From the IMG/VR virus record IMGVR_UViG_3300021197_001389, positions 1 through 38,906 of that record: 38,906 nt of DNA, one strand, 5' to 3'. A program made the translations under genes and the position numbers. The notes under the pieces are model-generated. The model saw only the letters and a list, made by a program, of their open reading frames with translations. It ran no database searches and had not been told where the DNA came from. Origin of the DNA: a virus. Below are positions 17,967 to 24,125 of the stretch, piece after piece; the stretch's first letter is position 1; each line of letters opens with the position of its first letter.

Positions 17967-19187
17967 TTATTCTTCCTCTGCGGGTGGGGTTTCTTCCGGT
18001 CTACCACCTTGCTCTGGATTCGCGGCTGACCCTGCAATATTTGCAGGAACTCGCGGTTGATCGAATCCGTCAATCGTCTCAAGTCTCAACGCCTCCCTTG
18101 CTTCATTCGGTGTTAATATTCCCGTATTTACAAGCGTAGCGTAGTAATTCGCCTGGTCTCTCAATTCAGGCTGAAGTGCTGGTACATCACTAGCATCTTC
18201 ATTAAGTTTAAAACCGAAGAACCTCTCGAAAGCATACCCTATTTTTCTAATAATAGGAAGTATGGTTTCTAAGTAATAAAGACGGTGATTAGGTCTAATG
18301 TTTGCATTATTCCCGCCGTCCAATAAGATTGGTGGTACTCCTAAGGCTTCAAGGATTATCTTTTCATTGTTGGCTATGCCTTCTTGAAAGTCTAAATTCT
18401 TAAAGTTTATTTCCGTTAGGTTTTCCACCTCTAACCCGCCATCTAGGAATAGTGGTCTTCGACCTCCTGATGTAGGATTATATCTAGCAACCCAAGCCTG
18501 TAACATTCTTTCTTTAATCTTCTCAGAAAGTGTGTTAGGGGACTTAAGTACTAAACCTGGTACTGCTCCGTTTTTGAAGAAGTTATCTTGGAATCTTCTC
18601 ATACTTCCAAGTAACTGCATGGTTCTCCATGCTGGCTTCAATCTAGGAACTCCTCTATAAATAGAGTTAAAACTGTTTTCTTTAATATGTATAATCTCTT
18701 TTGGAGTATACTCTGTTCCGTTATCGTATGTGTACTTAGAAACAAAAGTATTTTCATCTGTTTCAATAGTAACATGCTCTGCTGGTAGATGATAGAGGTG
18801 TGCTCCATCAAAATAAATAAATATGTTACCGTCTATTAGTAGATCGGTAATTAAATTTCTTTTAAATGAACTTACATCTTGAAAAGGGTTAGGCTCTTTA
18901 TTAAGTAATAAATCGAGCTTACTTCTTCTCATGTTCTTAACTATATTGTTAACGCCTTTAATTTGTTCGCCAACATCATAAGGTATATCCGCTGCGTCGT
19001 CCACTATCATGTTAACTGCGCGGTTTACTACCTCTAACTGTTCATAAGCGTTTCTATAGTTGCTAGTAACTTCTCGAGAACTAAGAGAACCACCTTCTTC
19101 TCCAGCGATATGAGGTTGTGAAGGGTTTAGCTTCTCCCATTCCTCGCTAGGTGAGGTTCTTCCTAATATTCTGTCATACCATGCCAT
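17967..19187 (-). CDS. Portal protein (HK97 family)
   Basis: The 406-residue protein has the family's features: ELLEVVNRAVNMI-like N-terminal helix (EQLEVVNRAVNMIVDDAAD), the LNKEPNPFQDVSSFKR segment, DGNIFIYFDGAHLYHLP, a clip and stem region with NGAVPGLVLKSPNTLS, and EALGVPPILLDGG followed by a terminal helix and a Pro/Glu tail. It forms the ring at the capsid vertex through which DNA is packaged and leaves. It overlaps the end of the upstream HNH gene by 14 bases and is followed at 2 bases by the small basic gene, consistent with one operon. Confidence 0.93.
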   Translation of the reverse strand: MAWYDRILGRTSPSEEWEKLNPSQPHIAGEEGGSLSSREVTSNYRNAYEQLEVVNRAVNMIVDDAADIPYDVGEQIKGVNNIVKNMRRSKLDLLLNKEPNPFQDVSSFKRNLITDLLIDGNIFIYFDGAHLYHLPAEHVTIETDENTFVSKYTYDNGTEYTPKEIIHIKENSFNSIYRGVPRLKPAWRTMQLLGSMRRFQDNFFKNGAVPGLVLKSPNTLSEKIKERMLQAWVARYNPTSGGRRPLFLDGGLEVENLTEINFKNLDFQEGIANNEKIILEALGVPPILLDGGNNANIRPNHRLYYLETILPIIRKIGYAFERFFGFKLNEDASDVPALQPELRDQANYYATLVNTGILTPNEAREALRLETIDGFDQPRVPANIAGSAANPEQGGRPEETPPAEEE

Positions 19188-19545
19188 ATTTATCTCTCTG
19201 TATACCCACCCATCGTTCTTGTTTTTTCGCTGTTACTACTCGTGGGCGTTTGCCGTAGATGGAGTGAAGTTTCATATGATGTTCGTGACATAATGTAACA
19301 GCAGCTTCGTAAATCTCTTTGTTGTGTTCGTTAATAAACTGTTCTCTGACACCCATTATATCTGCCGCATCAGTTATTTTAATCTTGTTCTTTCTAAGCC
19401 AGATCTCTAGTAGTTCTGTTAGACCGTGAAAATGATGGAAGTCTAGATTCTCTGTTGCGCCACAGATAAAGCATTCCGTTCCTTTGTCGTATTTCGACTT
19501 AGCCTTGTCCCTGACATATTTAACTAGATCTCGTTTTAGTTCCAT
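19174..19545 (-). CDS. HNH endonuclease, packaging-associated
   Basis: The 123-residue protein has two zinc-type cysteine motifs (CFICGATENLDFHH and LCHEHHMKLHS) and the HNH core His residues in DFHHFHG, with Asn115-like placement replaced by the INEHNKE region and the closing CHEHH. HNH proteins next to terminase are known to help cut concatemeric DNA in HK97-like phages (HK97 gp74). It lies between large terminase and portal. A strong promoter sits just upstream (19565-19593), so it heads a head-gene operon. Its stop overlaps the portal start by 14 bases. Confidence 0.82.
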   Translation of the reverse strand: MELKRDLVKYVRDKAKSKYDKGTECFICGATENLDFHHFHGLTELLEIWLRKNKIKITDAADIMGVREQFINEHNKEIYEAAVTLCHEHHMKLHSIYGKRPRVVTAKKQERWVGIQRDKYGMV

Positions 19546-19564
19546 AACTTATTCCATTCATTAA

Positions 19565-19593
19565 ATTATACTATCTTTTGGGTATGTTGTCAA
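19565..19593 (-). promoter_or_regulatory. Consensus sigma70 promoter upstream of the HNH-portal operon
   Basis: On the minus strand, TTGACA (19593-19588), a 17-base spacer and TATAAT (19570-19565). The HNH start codon lies 20 bases beyond the -10 box, so the leader is short. Confidence 0.85.
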
Positions 19594-19616
19594 GAAGTAT
19601 TTTTGTGCGGTGGTAG

Positions 19617-20918
19617 TTAGAAGCTAGTAACACTTGTCTCAAACGAGTACAACGCATACCGCAATGCATCAGCCATATGTGATGCCATGTTGTGTTTAGG
19701 CTTTTCTCGTAGTAAATTAGGATTGGGGTCCCACTGATATTGGTCAAGTGAGATCAGAGTCTCGTGACATTTATGATCGACTATAAGTTTATCATTATCA
19801 CAGATCGCTGCTACATGTCCAATTCCATCTAGTACAGATTTTTTCGCGTTAATAGTAGTAATGTCATAGTTTTGTGCAAAGTCAAACCTTGTTTGTTGTG
19901 CCGCCGAGTCTATGTAAATATAGTCTATATTCCACTTTTGAATTAACTTCTGTATTTCAATTGCGTGTTGTTCTGTAGTTCTTTCAGAGTCCATATACTC
20001 ATCTAGTAAATAATATTTGTCTGCGTCCCAGTCATATGCAATTACACAGAAAGCTGTAGGATCTTTATACCCTACGTCCATTCCTGCAAATATGTCCATG
20101 TTACTAACATCAAGTTCTGCCAAGTCTTGTTGACATTTATCTCTTTTAAAGCCCCAGACCTGTCCTTCGAAGACATTAAAGTCTGCCATATACTCTTGAT
20201 TGAATTCGCTTTCCGACATGGTTTTCCGTGCTTCAGCAATATCTTCATCAGATATACGTGGGTTTTCATGATAGGTAGCCTTAACGCTAGCCCACTCTGG
20301 AAATTCAGTAGAAAATCCTCTATGCCAAAACTCTGCAAACCAATTGTTCCTACCACGTGGGGTAGAGATGAATATGGCTTTTGAGTTTTCTTTATCTAGT
20401 GTAGGTCGTAGTGCGACGTTGAAAGCGTCCCTTCCATCCACAAGGGCGGCTTCGTCGAAGATGATGAGGTCATAGGACCTACCAACGACTGAATCCACTT
20501 GATTAACCGACCCCATACGTATCGTAGAATTGTTTGAAAGTTCGATAACTTTATCTTTTGCATTATCTTTAATTACCTCTAACTCAAAATGTTTAATGAG
20601 TGTTCTTTGAAGATCGAATGATATCTGCGAGAGTGAGTAGTTAGGCGACATTAACAGAACGTTAGCGCCCGGTACTAAAGTAACTAATTGACCAATTACA
20701 TTAGCAATGTATGTTTTACCTTGCCTACGTGAAACTGCGGCAGTAACAAAACGATACTTCGGATTGTTGATTGAATTGATAATGGCCATTTGAGTAGAAT
20801 TAGGTGTAATACCTAACAGCTCCATATAGCCATTTATCGGTAACTTAATAAAGCGGTTTTCACTTTGAAACTCCATTAAGTTTGTTGAAAGTATGTCTTT
20901 TCTAGAAATCTCTAACAT
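19617..20918 (-). CDS. terL: Terminase large subunit
   Basis: The 433-residue protein has a Walker A motif VSRRQGKT (residues 62-69), a Walker B LIIFDEAAL (151-159), a coupling-type segment IFISTPRGRNNW, and RNase-H-like nuclease acidic residues at Asp280 (GMDVGYKDPTAF), Asp336 (YIDSAAQQTRFD) and the C-terminal HMADALRYALYS. It drives ATP-powered DNA packaging and cuts concatemers. Its start overlaps the upstream small gene by one base (TAATG). The likely small subunit lies more than 12 kb upstream in the same direction, separated from it by the accessory block. Confidence 0.96.
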   Translation of the reverse strand: MLEISRKDILSTNLMEFQSENRFIKLPINGYMELLGITPNSTQMAIINSINNPKYRFVTAAVSRRQGKTYIANVIGQLVTLVPGANVLLMSPNYSLSQISFDLQRTLIKHFELEVIKDNAKDKVIELSNNSTIRMGSVNQVDSVVGRSYDLIIFDEAALVDGRDAFNVALRPTLDKENSKAIFISTPRGRNNWFAEFWHRGFSTEFPEWASVKATYHENPRISDEDIAEARKTMSESEFNQEYMADFNVFEGQVWGFKRDKCQQDLAELDVSNMDIFAGMDVGYKDPTAFCVIAYDWDADKYYLLDEYMDSERTTEQHAIEIQKLIQKWNIDYIYIDSAAQQTRFDFAQNYDITTINAKKSVLDGIGHVAAICDNDKLIVDHKCHETLISLDQYQWDPNPNLLREKPKHNMASHMADALRYALYSFETSVTSF

Positions 20919-21145
20919 TAGTGTATAACCTCGTTTCCAAAGTAGGAGTCATCTGTATTAGCAATAAGCCCTTCTTCGTCAACAACGTTATAGAGGTACA
21001 TAAAAGCAAGAGTAATATTTTTCATATCAATCTCTTTTGGCGTTAGTTCCCTTTTTTGTGCTACTAGTTCAAAAGTACTTGCAATTGTTGCTGCATGTAC
21101 CAAGGATTCTTGTAACCAGAGAACCCTTCCGTTTACCTCTTTCAT
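20918..21145 (-). CDS. Small acidic protein of unknown function
   Basis: A 75-residue protein predicted to be mostly helical (LWLQESLVHAATIASTFELVAQ; KNITLAFMYLYNVVDEEG), acidic at its C-terminus. No family recognised. Its stop overlaps the large terminase start (TAATG), so it is translated together with it. It could be a packaging cofactor, but the position alone does not show this. The likely small terminase is elsewhere (33036). Confidence 0.75.
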   Translation of the reverse strand: MKEVNGRVLWLQESLVHAATIASTFELVAQKRELTPKEIDMKNITLAFMYLYNVVDEEGLIANTDDSYFGNEVIH

Positions 21146-21147
21146 GT

Positions 21148-21417
21148 TTACCTTCTAGTGTTAATTGGTACACCCTTCACCGTTGCGGCTGAGGCGTAAA
21201 TTCTATCTTCCATATCTTTCGAGATATACTCTGAAGCTCCTGCTTCGAGAGTAAATGCACCTTGTACATCAGTACCTGATGCTCCATTAAGTATCGTAAT
21301 TGTAGCTTCAGCAGCGCCTAGGTTAACAACTCTTACTTCTGGTGCTAGTTCAAAGTTACTTGATGCTCCAGCAGTTGTTCCCATTGCGGCTTCTGCCCCT
21401 ATAAATTTTGTCGACAT
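21148..21417 (-). CDS. Decoration-like small structural protein (copy 1)
   Basis: This 89-residue, beta-rich, Ala/Gly/Thr-rich protein has VRVVNLGAAEATITILN, LEAGASEYISKDMEDRIYAS and AATVKGVPI. It shares its layout with the 99-residue protein at 22602-22901 (VRLVNESVNVQTVHNV; LQPGESMILWKRR; LYASSAEVYGTG). Small beta proteins of this kind are usually head decoration or spike components; that is an inference. Its start follows GGAGAAAATAA. It sits in the small-gene zone upstream of terminase. Confidence 0.72.
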   Translation of the reverse strand: MSTKFIGAEAAMGTTAGASSNFELAPEVRVVNLGAAEATITILNGASGTDVQGAFTLEAGASEYISKDMEDRIYASAATVKGVPINTRR

Positions 21418-21555
21418 TTATTTTCTCCTAACGCTTTTCGCGTCCTTTCCCTTGTTGTACTCCAAAGCGCGAAGCCTTTGCTTCGCGGCTTTTTTAGTCT
21501 TGGATAAACCGGGAGTATTTGTTATTGTCCAGCCTTTTTTCGTTTTACGAAGCAT
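21418..21555 (-). CDS. Very small basic protein (45 residues)
   Basis: An ATG at 21555-21553 overlaps the stop of the outer-membrane protein gene by one base, and the frame ends with TAA at 21420-21418 directly before the next start. The product begins MLRKTKKGWTITNTPGLSKT and continues with KKAAKQRLRALEYNKG; about a third of its residues are Lys or Arg. It fills the gap exactly, with overlaps of the kind seen throughout this strand, so it is probably real. Function unknown; nucleic-acid binding is plausible. Confidence 0.68.
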   Translation of the reverse strand: MLRKTKKGWTITNTPGLSKTKKAAKQRLRALEYNKGKDAKSVRRK

Positions 21556-22157
21556 TAGAATGCTTTGCTAATAAAAAATGCAGCTGAGTCTAAAAACTTA
21601 CCATGTCTGGCTCCGTCTAGAACTTCCATTCCGACTGTCCAGTTCTTCATCTCTCTAGAGACTGTAAGTTGCTGGTAGGTATCATCATTGTCAAACATAG
21701 CATGTCTAACTGAAATATCTACGACTTTAATGAAAGGAGCTTTAAGAGTTACCTCTTTATAGTTCTTATCTTTGTCGTCCATATCAGTCCACATAGCTAA
21801 TTCAAGCCAATTGTTCCCGCCTTTTACGAACCATTCTTCTACGTGGTCAATAGCTTTGTCGTCATATCTATATTGAATGACTCCGCCGTCCATATACCAT
21901 GTATCATTTAGGTTCCATCTGTAACCGCCATAAAGATCGTATTCCCAGTCCGCTTCTGCCATATCAACTTGTGATACCCATACGCCACCGTACATCCCTT
22001 TATAGTCTAGGTCTAAACTTCCTTGGAATGCTTTTCCACCCATAGTCTGGCTTTCGCCTCTAAAGTAGTAGTCACTCCATACTCCGACATTTCCATTAAC
22101 ACCAGCGAATGATGGTAATGCAAGTGTGCAAAGTAAAATTGCAAGTAGTTTATTCAT
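21555..22157 (-). CDS. Secreted outer-membrane beta-barrel protein, Gcw_chp (TIGR02001)-like
   Basis: A clear signal peptide (MNKLLAILLCTLALPSFA) is followed by GNVGVWSDYYFRGESQTMGG, FQGSLDLDYKGMYGGVWVSQ and alternating aromatic/polar strands to a terminal Phe (AFFISKAF), the usual last residue of outer-membrane barrels. The SDYxFRGxSQT and GxYxGxWxSQ segments mark the Gcw_chp family, bacterial outer-membrane proteins of unknown function. The gene is in a phage structural operon, coupled by ATGA to the preceding gene. It might alter the host surface during infection, for example to block superinfection, or change permeability; neither is shown here. Confidence 0.82.
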   Translation of the reverse strand: MNKLLAILLCTLALPSFAGVNGNVGVWSDYYFRGESQTMGGKAFQGSLDLDYKGMYGGVWVSQVDMAEADWEYDLYGGYRWNLNDTWYMDGGVIQYRYDDKAIDHVEEWFVKGGNNWLELAMWTDMDDKDKNYKEVTLKAPFIKVVDISVRHAMFDNDDTYQQLTVSREMKNWTVGMEVLDGARHGKFLDSAAFFISKAF

Positions 22158-22357
22158 AGTTTTCTCCCTATAATTGTCAAGAGCAAAGCCTCACGATCTG
22201 GACCGCGAGGTAGTGCTGTCAACTCTTTAGTTTTAAGAAGGCGATACAACTTTTCACGTTGCTTAAATATGAGTATCGCTGTAGCCTTCTCAATAGCGAA
22301 TATCATAGGTGGTAAAGATAATTTCTCTTCTAATCTCTTTTGTTCAGCTGTTTGCAT
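22154..22357 (-). CDS. Small helical protein of unknown function
   Basis: A 67-residue, mostly helical, basic protein (EKLSLPPMIFAIEKATAIL; KQREKLYRLLKTKELTALP). No signal peptide or clear membrane segment. It overlaps the outer-membrane protein start by 4 bases (ATGA) and lies after a holin-like gene. It could belong to a lysis cassette, but I cannot support a function. Confidence 0.65.
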   Translation of the reverse strand: MQTAEQKRLEEKLSLPPMIFAIEKATAILIFKQREKLYRLLKTKELTALPRGPDREALLLTIIGRKL

Positions 22358-22372
22358 AACAGCCTCCTTAAG

Positions 22373-22564
22373 TTAATCAAGTAGAGGATTTCTATCTTTT
22401 GCCTTACCAATGTTGAGTGCAAATCTGTCGATCCACTTATAAGCTTTCGCCCATAACTTATCGTCCATCGGTGTGTCAGTCATAGCTACTATGGCTGAGC
22501 AAACCGTGATAAGTATAGGGAGAACTTGTATAAGTCCCCATACGATTTTTATCAATTCAAACAT
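22373..22564 (-). CDS. Small one-helix membrane protein, holin-like
   Basis: The 63-residue product has one strong hydrophobic segment (residues about 6-28, IVWGLIQVLPILITVCSAIVA) followed by a polar, charged tail (KLWAKAYKWIDRFALNIG). Size and layout fit a small holin or pinholin-like peptide. It is preceded by GGGAGATAGAGA. A second candidate of similar type is at 23821-24048. No endolysin gene is seen in the window, so the lysis role stays open. Confidence 0.7.
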   Translation of the reverse strand: MFELIKIVWGLIQVLPILITVCSAIVAMTDTPMDDKLWAKAYKWIDRFALNIGKAKDRNPLLD

Positions 22565-22601
22565 TCTCTATCTCCCAGAAGGTTACCCCTTCTCTTTGCC
22601 T

Positions 22602-22901
22602 CTAATTATTAGGGCCTAATCCTGCAGGTCTGACCATTCCGCCAGTTCCATAGACTTCAGCACTAGAAGCGTACAGTTTATGGAATTGTCTCCTTTTCCA
22701 TAAAATCATACTTTCACCTGGTTGAAGACGGACTGAGCCCATCTCTATAGGTGCATCACCGCTTGTTACATTGTGTACAGTTTGGACATTAACTGATTCG
22801 TTTACTAATCGTACATATGTCAATCTGTCGCCACAAGTAATGGCGGTATCAATCGTTGTGGGCATTGCCGTTGCGGGCTGCCCTGGTGCAAATGCTAACA
22901 T
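22602..22901 (-). CDS. Decoration-like small structural protein (copy 2)
   Basis: This 99-residue beta-rich protein is related to the one at 21148-21417: both have VR(V/L)VN, an alternating beta core, a (A/P)G(A/E)S motif followed by a basic pair, and (I/L)YAS then a Gly-containing end. The N-terminus here is Pro/Ala/Thr-rich and the C-terminus ends in GGMVRPAGLGPNN. It may be a capsid decoration or spike protein; neither is proven. It has a Shine-Dalgarno-like AAGGAGAATAGC before the ATG at 22901. Confidence 0.7.
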   Translation of the reverse strand: MLAFAPGQPATAMPTTIDTAITCGDRLTYVRLVNESVNVQTVHNVTSGDAPIEMGSVRLQPGESMILWKRRQFHKLYASSAEVYGTGGMVRPAGLGPNN

Positions 22902-22914
22902 AAGCTATTCTCCT

Positions 22915-23232
22915 TTACCATTTAACTTTGTTCGCCCAATAAGCGGCGGACATTTTACCTTTCGCAATATTTCTGCGATGCCTTGCTTTAAAACTCTTGC
23001 GTTTCATTTTCATTCTACGAGATTCGCCAGCTTTAGGTTTACCTGCTGTCTTAGCTCCTTTCTGTCCGAAACGAATTGTTTTGATTCGACTTCCAACTTT
23101 AGCCACAACAATGTGTGACTTAGTTTTATGTCCAGGTGTTCTTTTAGGCTTATTGAATCCTTTAACACCTGCTCTTTTAATTCTGGGATCTTTCTTACGA
23201 CCCTTGGGTTTACTTCTTCTTCTTACTGCCAC
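22915..23232 (-). CDS. Very basic protein, probably nucleic-acid binding
   Basis: Of 105 residues, about 40 percent are Lys or Arg (AVRRRSKPKGRKKDPRIKR; GHKTKSHIVVAKVGSRIKT; MKMKRKSFKARHRRNIAKG), ending in KMSAAYWANKVKW. The aromatic end following a basic body looks like a conserved motif of small phage proteins I have seen in marine phages, but I cannot name the family. Strong DNA or RNA binding is likely; roles in DNA condensation in the capsid or as a minor virion protein are inferences. It overlaps the preceding small gene by 23 bases. Confidence 0.72.
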   Translation of the reverse strand: MAVRRRSKPKGRKKDPRIKRAGVKGFNKPKRTPGHKTKSHIVVAKVGSRIKTIRFGQKGAKTAGKPKAGESRRMKMKRKSFKARHRRNIAKGKMSAAYWANKVKW

Positions 23233-23362
23233 GCTTCTTCTTCCTCTTTTTCTTGAACCCTGCCTTCATGAAAGCGTATGCTTTAGGAGAAATAGTAGAT
23301 TTTTTCTTTGACCTACTTTTACCCTTCTTTTTTCTTTTATTGATATTAGCGTATAAGCTCAT
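23210..23362 (-). CDS. Tiny Lys-rich protein (50 residues)
   Basis: The frame runs from an ATG at 23362-23360 to TAA at 23212-23210. The product begins MSLYANINKRKKKGKSRSKK and then STISPKAYAFMKAG before a run of Lys and Arg. The opening MxLYANIxxKR is a pattern I associate with small phage proteins of unknown role. Its ATG overlaps the stop of the next upstream peptide by one base, and it overlaps the following gene by 23 bases, as expected for real coding in this strand. Confidence 0.65.
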   Translation of the reverse strand: MSLYANINKRKKKGKSRSKKKSTISPKAYAFMKAGFKKKRKKKRGSKKKK

Positions 23363-23445
23363 TACTTCTTACCTCGCTTCTTCTTTCCTTTCTTCTTCTT
23401 AGGACGACCTCTGGTCTTCCCATACGTTCCTTTACCTGATGGCAT
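23362..23445 (-). CDS. Tiny Lys/Gly-rich peptide (27 residues)
   Basis: From ATG 23445-23443 to TAA 23364-23362. It begins MPSGKGTYGKTRGRPKKKKG. A GGGGG lies six bases upstream of the start. The GRPKKKKG part resembles an AT-hook core (GRP flanked by basic residues), which binds the minor groove of AT-rich DNA. It joins the next gene by TAATG. Small size limits confidence, but the phase-perfect packing with neighbours supports it. Confidence 0.55.
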   Translation of the reverse strand: MPSGKGTYGKTRGRPKKKKGKKKRGKK

Positions 23446-23475
23446 ATATTACCCCCGTTCCCCGAAGGGCTTAGC

Positions 23476-23628
23476 TTATCGTCTTAAAGAGCCAGGTAAT
23501 TTACCGTATCCTCTTTTCTTACGTTGAAGCTGTTTCTTTCTAGCAAGTAACAAGTTTTTCCTGATGTCTCTTTTTTCGACAACAGGCTCTTCTGCAGTTA
23601 CTTCTTTTGTAATTTCTTCTTTATCCAT
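23476..23628 (-). CDS. Small charged protein (50 residues)
   Basis: The frame starts best at ATG 23628 (MDKEEITKEVTAEEP), overlapping the previous gene by 8 bases; an earlier in-frame start at 23661 would extend deeper into that gene. The first half is acidic, the second half strongly basic (RKNLLLARKKQLQRKKRGYG). No family recognised. It is one of a run of small charged genes between the XhlA-like gene and the decoration-like genes. Confidence 0.6.
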   Translation of the reverse strand: MDKEEITKEVTAEEPVVEKRDIRKNLLLARKKQLQRKKRGYGKLPGSLRR

Positions 23629-23812
23629 TTGCGAACTCCATCGCTGCTTCCTTTGAAGCAAATTTTGTTTGTACCCCTTCAGGGCTTCTTAAGCAGTGAG
23701 ACCCACGTTTTAGTGAGTACTCCCAGCCTTCTGGAAAGTCACGTTTCTTGTTAGAAACTGCTTTTGTTTTTGGTGACATCTTAATGTCTTTTTTGTCATA
23801 CTCGACTTTCAT
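23621..23812 (-). CDS. Small basic protein, possibly DNA binding
   Basis: 63 residues, basic N-terminus (MKVEYDKKDIKMSPKTKAVS) and a compact end WEYSLKRGSHCLRSPEG then TKFASKEAAMEFANG, which looks like a small beta-hairpin-helix fold of the AP2 or integrase-N type. I am not sure of the family. An alternative start at Met12 is possible. It begins 8 bases after the XhlA-like gene. Confidence 0.62.
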   Translation of the reverse strand: MKVEYDKKDIKMSPKTKAVSNKKRDFPEGWEYSLKRGSHCLRSPEGVQTKFASKEAAMEFANG

Positions 23813-23820
23813 AATTTCTC

Positions 23821-24048
23821 CTAGTGCATTTGAAGCATAGTATAAATTACACCAGCTCCTCCGACAATTATAGTGCCAGCGGCTCCTATTAGTATTGTTT
23901 CAATTCGTGTTATTGTTGATTCAACACTATCAAACCGCCCTGCGCTCCGTTGTTCTATTCCTTGAAGCTGATTGAATACCGTTTTCCACCGTTCGGCACA
24001 TATCGCTTCATGTTTTTCTAGCTCTGCCGCCAGTTCATCAGTATTCAT
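23821..24048 (-). CDS. XhlA-like membrane protein (coiled coil plus C-terminal membrane helix)
   Basis: The 75-residue product has an N-terminal amphipathic helix (ELAAELEKHEAICAERWKTV), a coiled-coil-like middle (FDSVESTITRIETI) and one C-terminal membrane segment (residues about 52-72, LIGAAGTIIVGGAGVIYTML). This is the layout of the haemolysin XhlA/holin-accessory family, which acts with phage holins at the inner membrane. It has its own consensus promoter just upstream (24094-24122), so it starts a new transcription unit for the small genes and perhaps the head genes. AGGAG lies upstream of the start. Confidence 0.75.
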   Translation of the reverse strand: MNTDELAAELEKHEAICAERWKTVFNQLQGIEQRSAGRFDSVESTITRIETILIGAAGTIIVGGAGVIYTMLQMH

Positions 24049-24093
24049 TTACCATCTCCTAGATAGCTCTGTGTATATTCCTACACAATTTAA

Positions 24094-24122
24094 ATTATAG
24101 CAAAATTTTAGGTCGTTGTCAA
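24094..24122 (-). promoter_or_regulatory. Consensus sigma70 promoter before the XhlA-like gene
   Basis: On the minus strand: TTGACA (24122-24117), 17-base spacer, TATAAT (24099-24094). It lies in the 77-base gap between the adenylate cyclase stop (24126) and the XhlA-like start (24048), separating the curli/cyclase block from the small-gene and head block. Confidence 0.88.
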
Positions 24123-24125
24123 GCA

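Noticed and set aside
20072-20356. Second minus-strand frame of 94 codons inside the large terminase gene
   Set aside because: It overlaps the terminase coding region in another frame, and terminase motifs run straight through.
22373-24048. Complete lysis cassette
   Set aside because: Two holin-like membrane peptides are present, but no endolysin, spanin or Rz-like lipoprotein could be found beside them.
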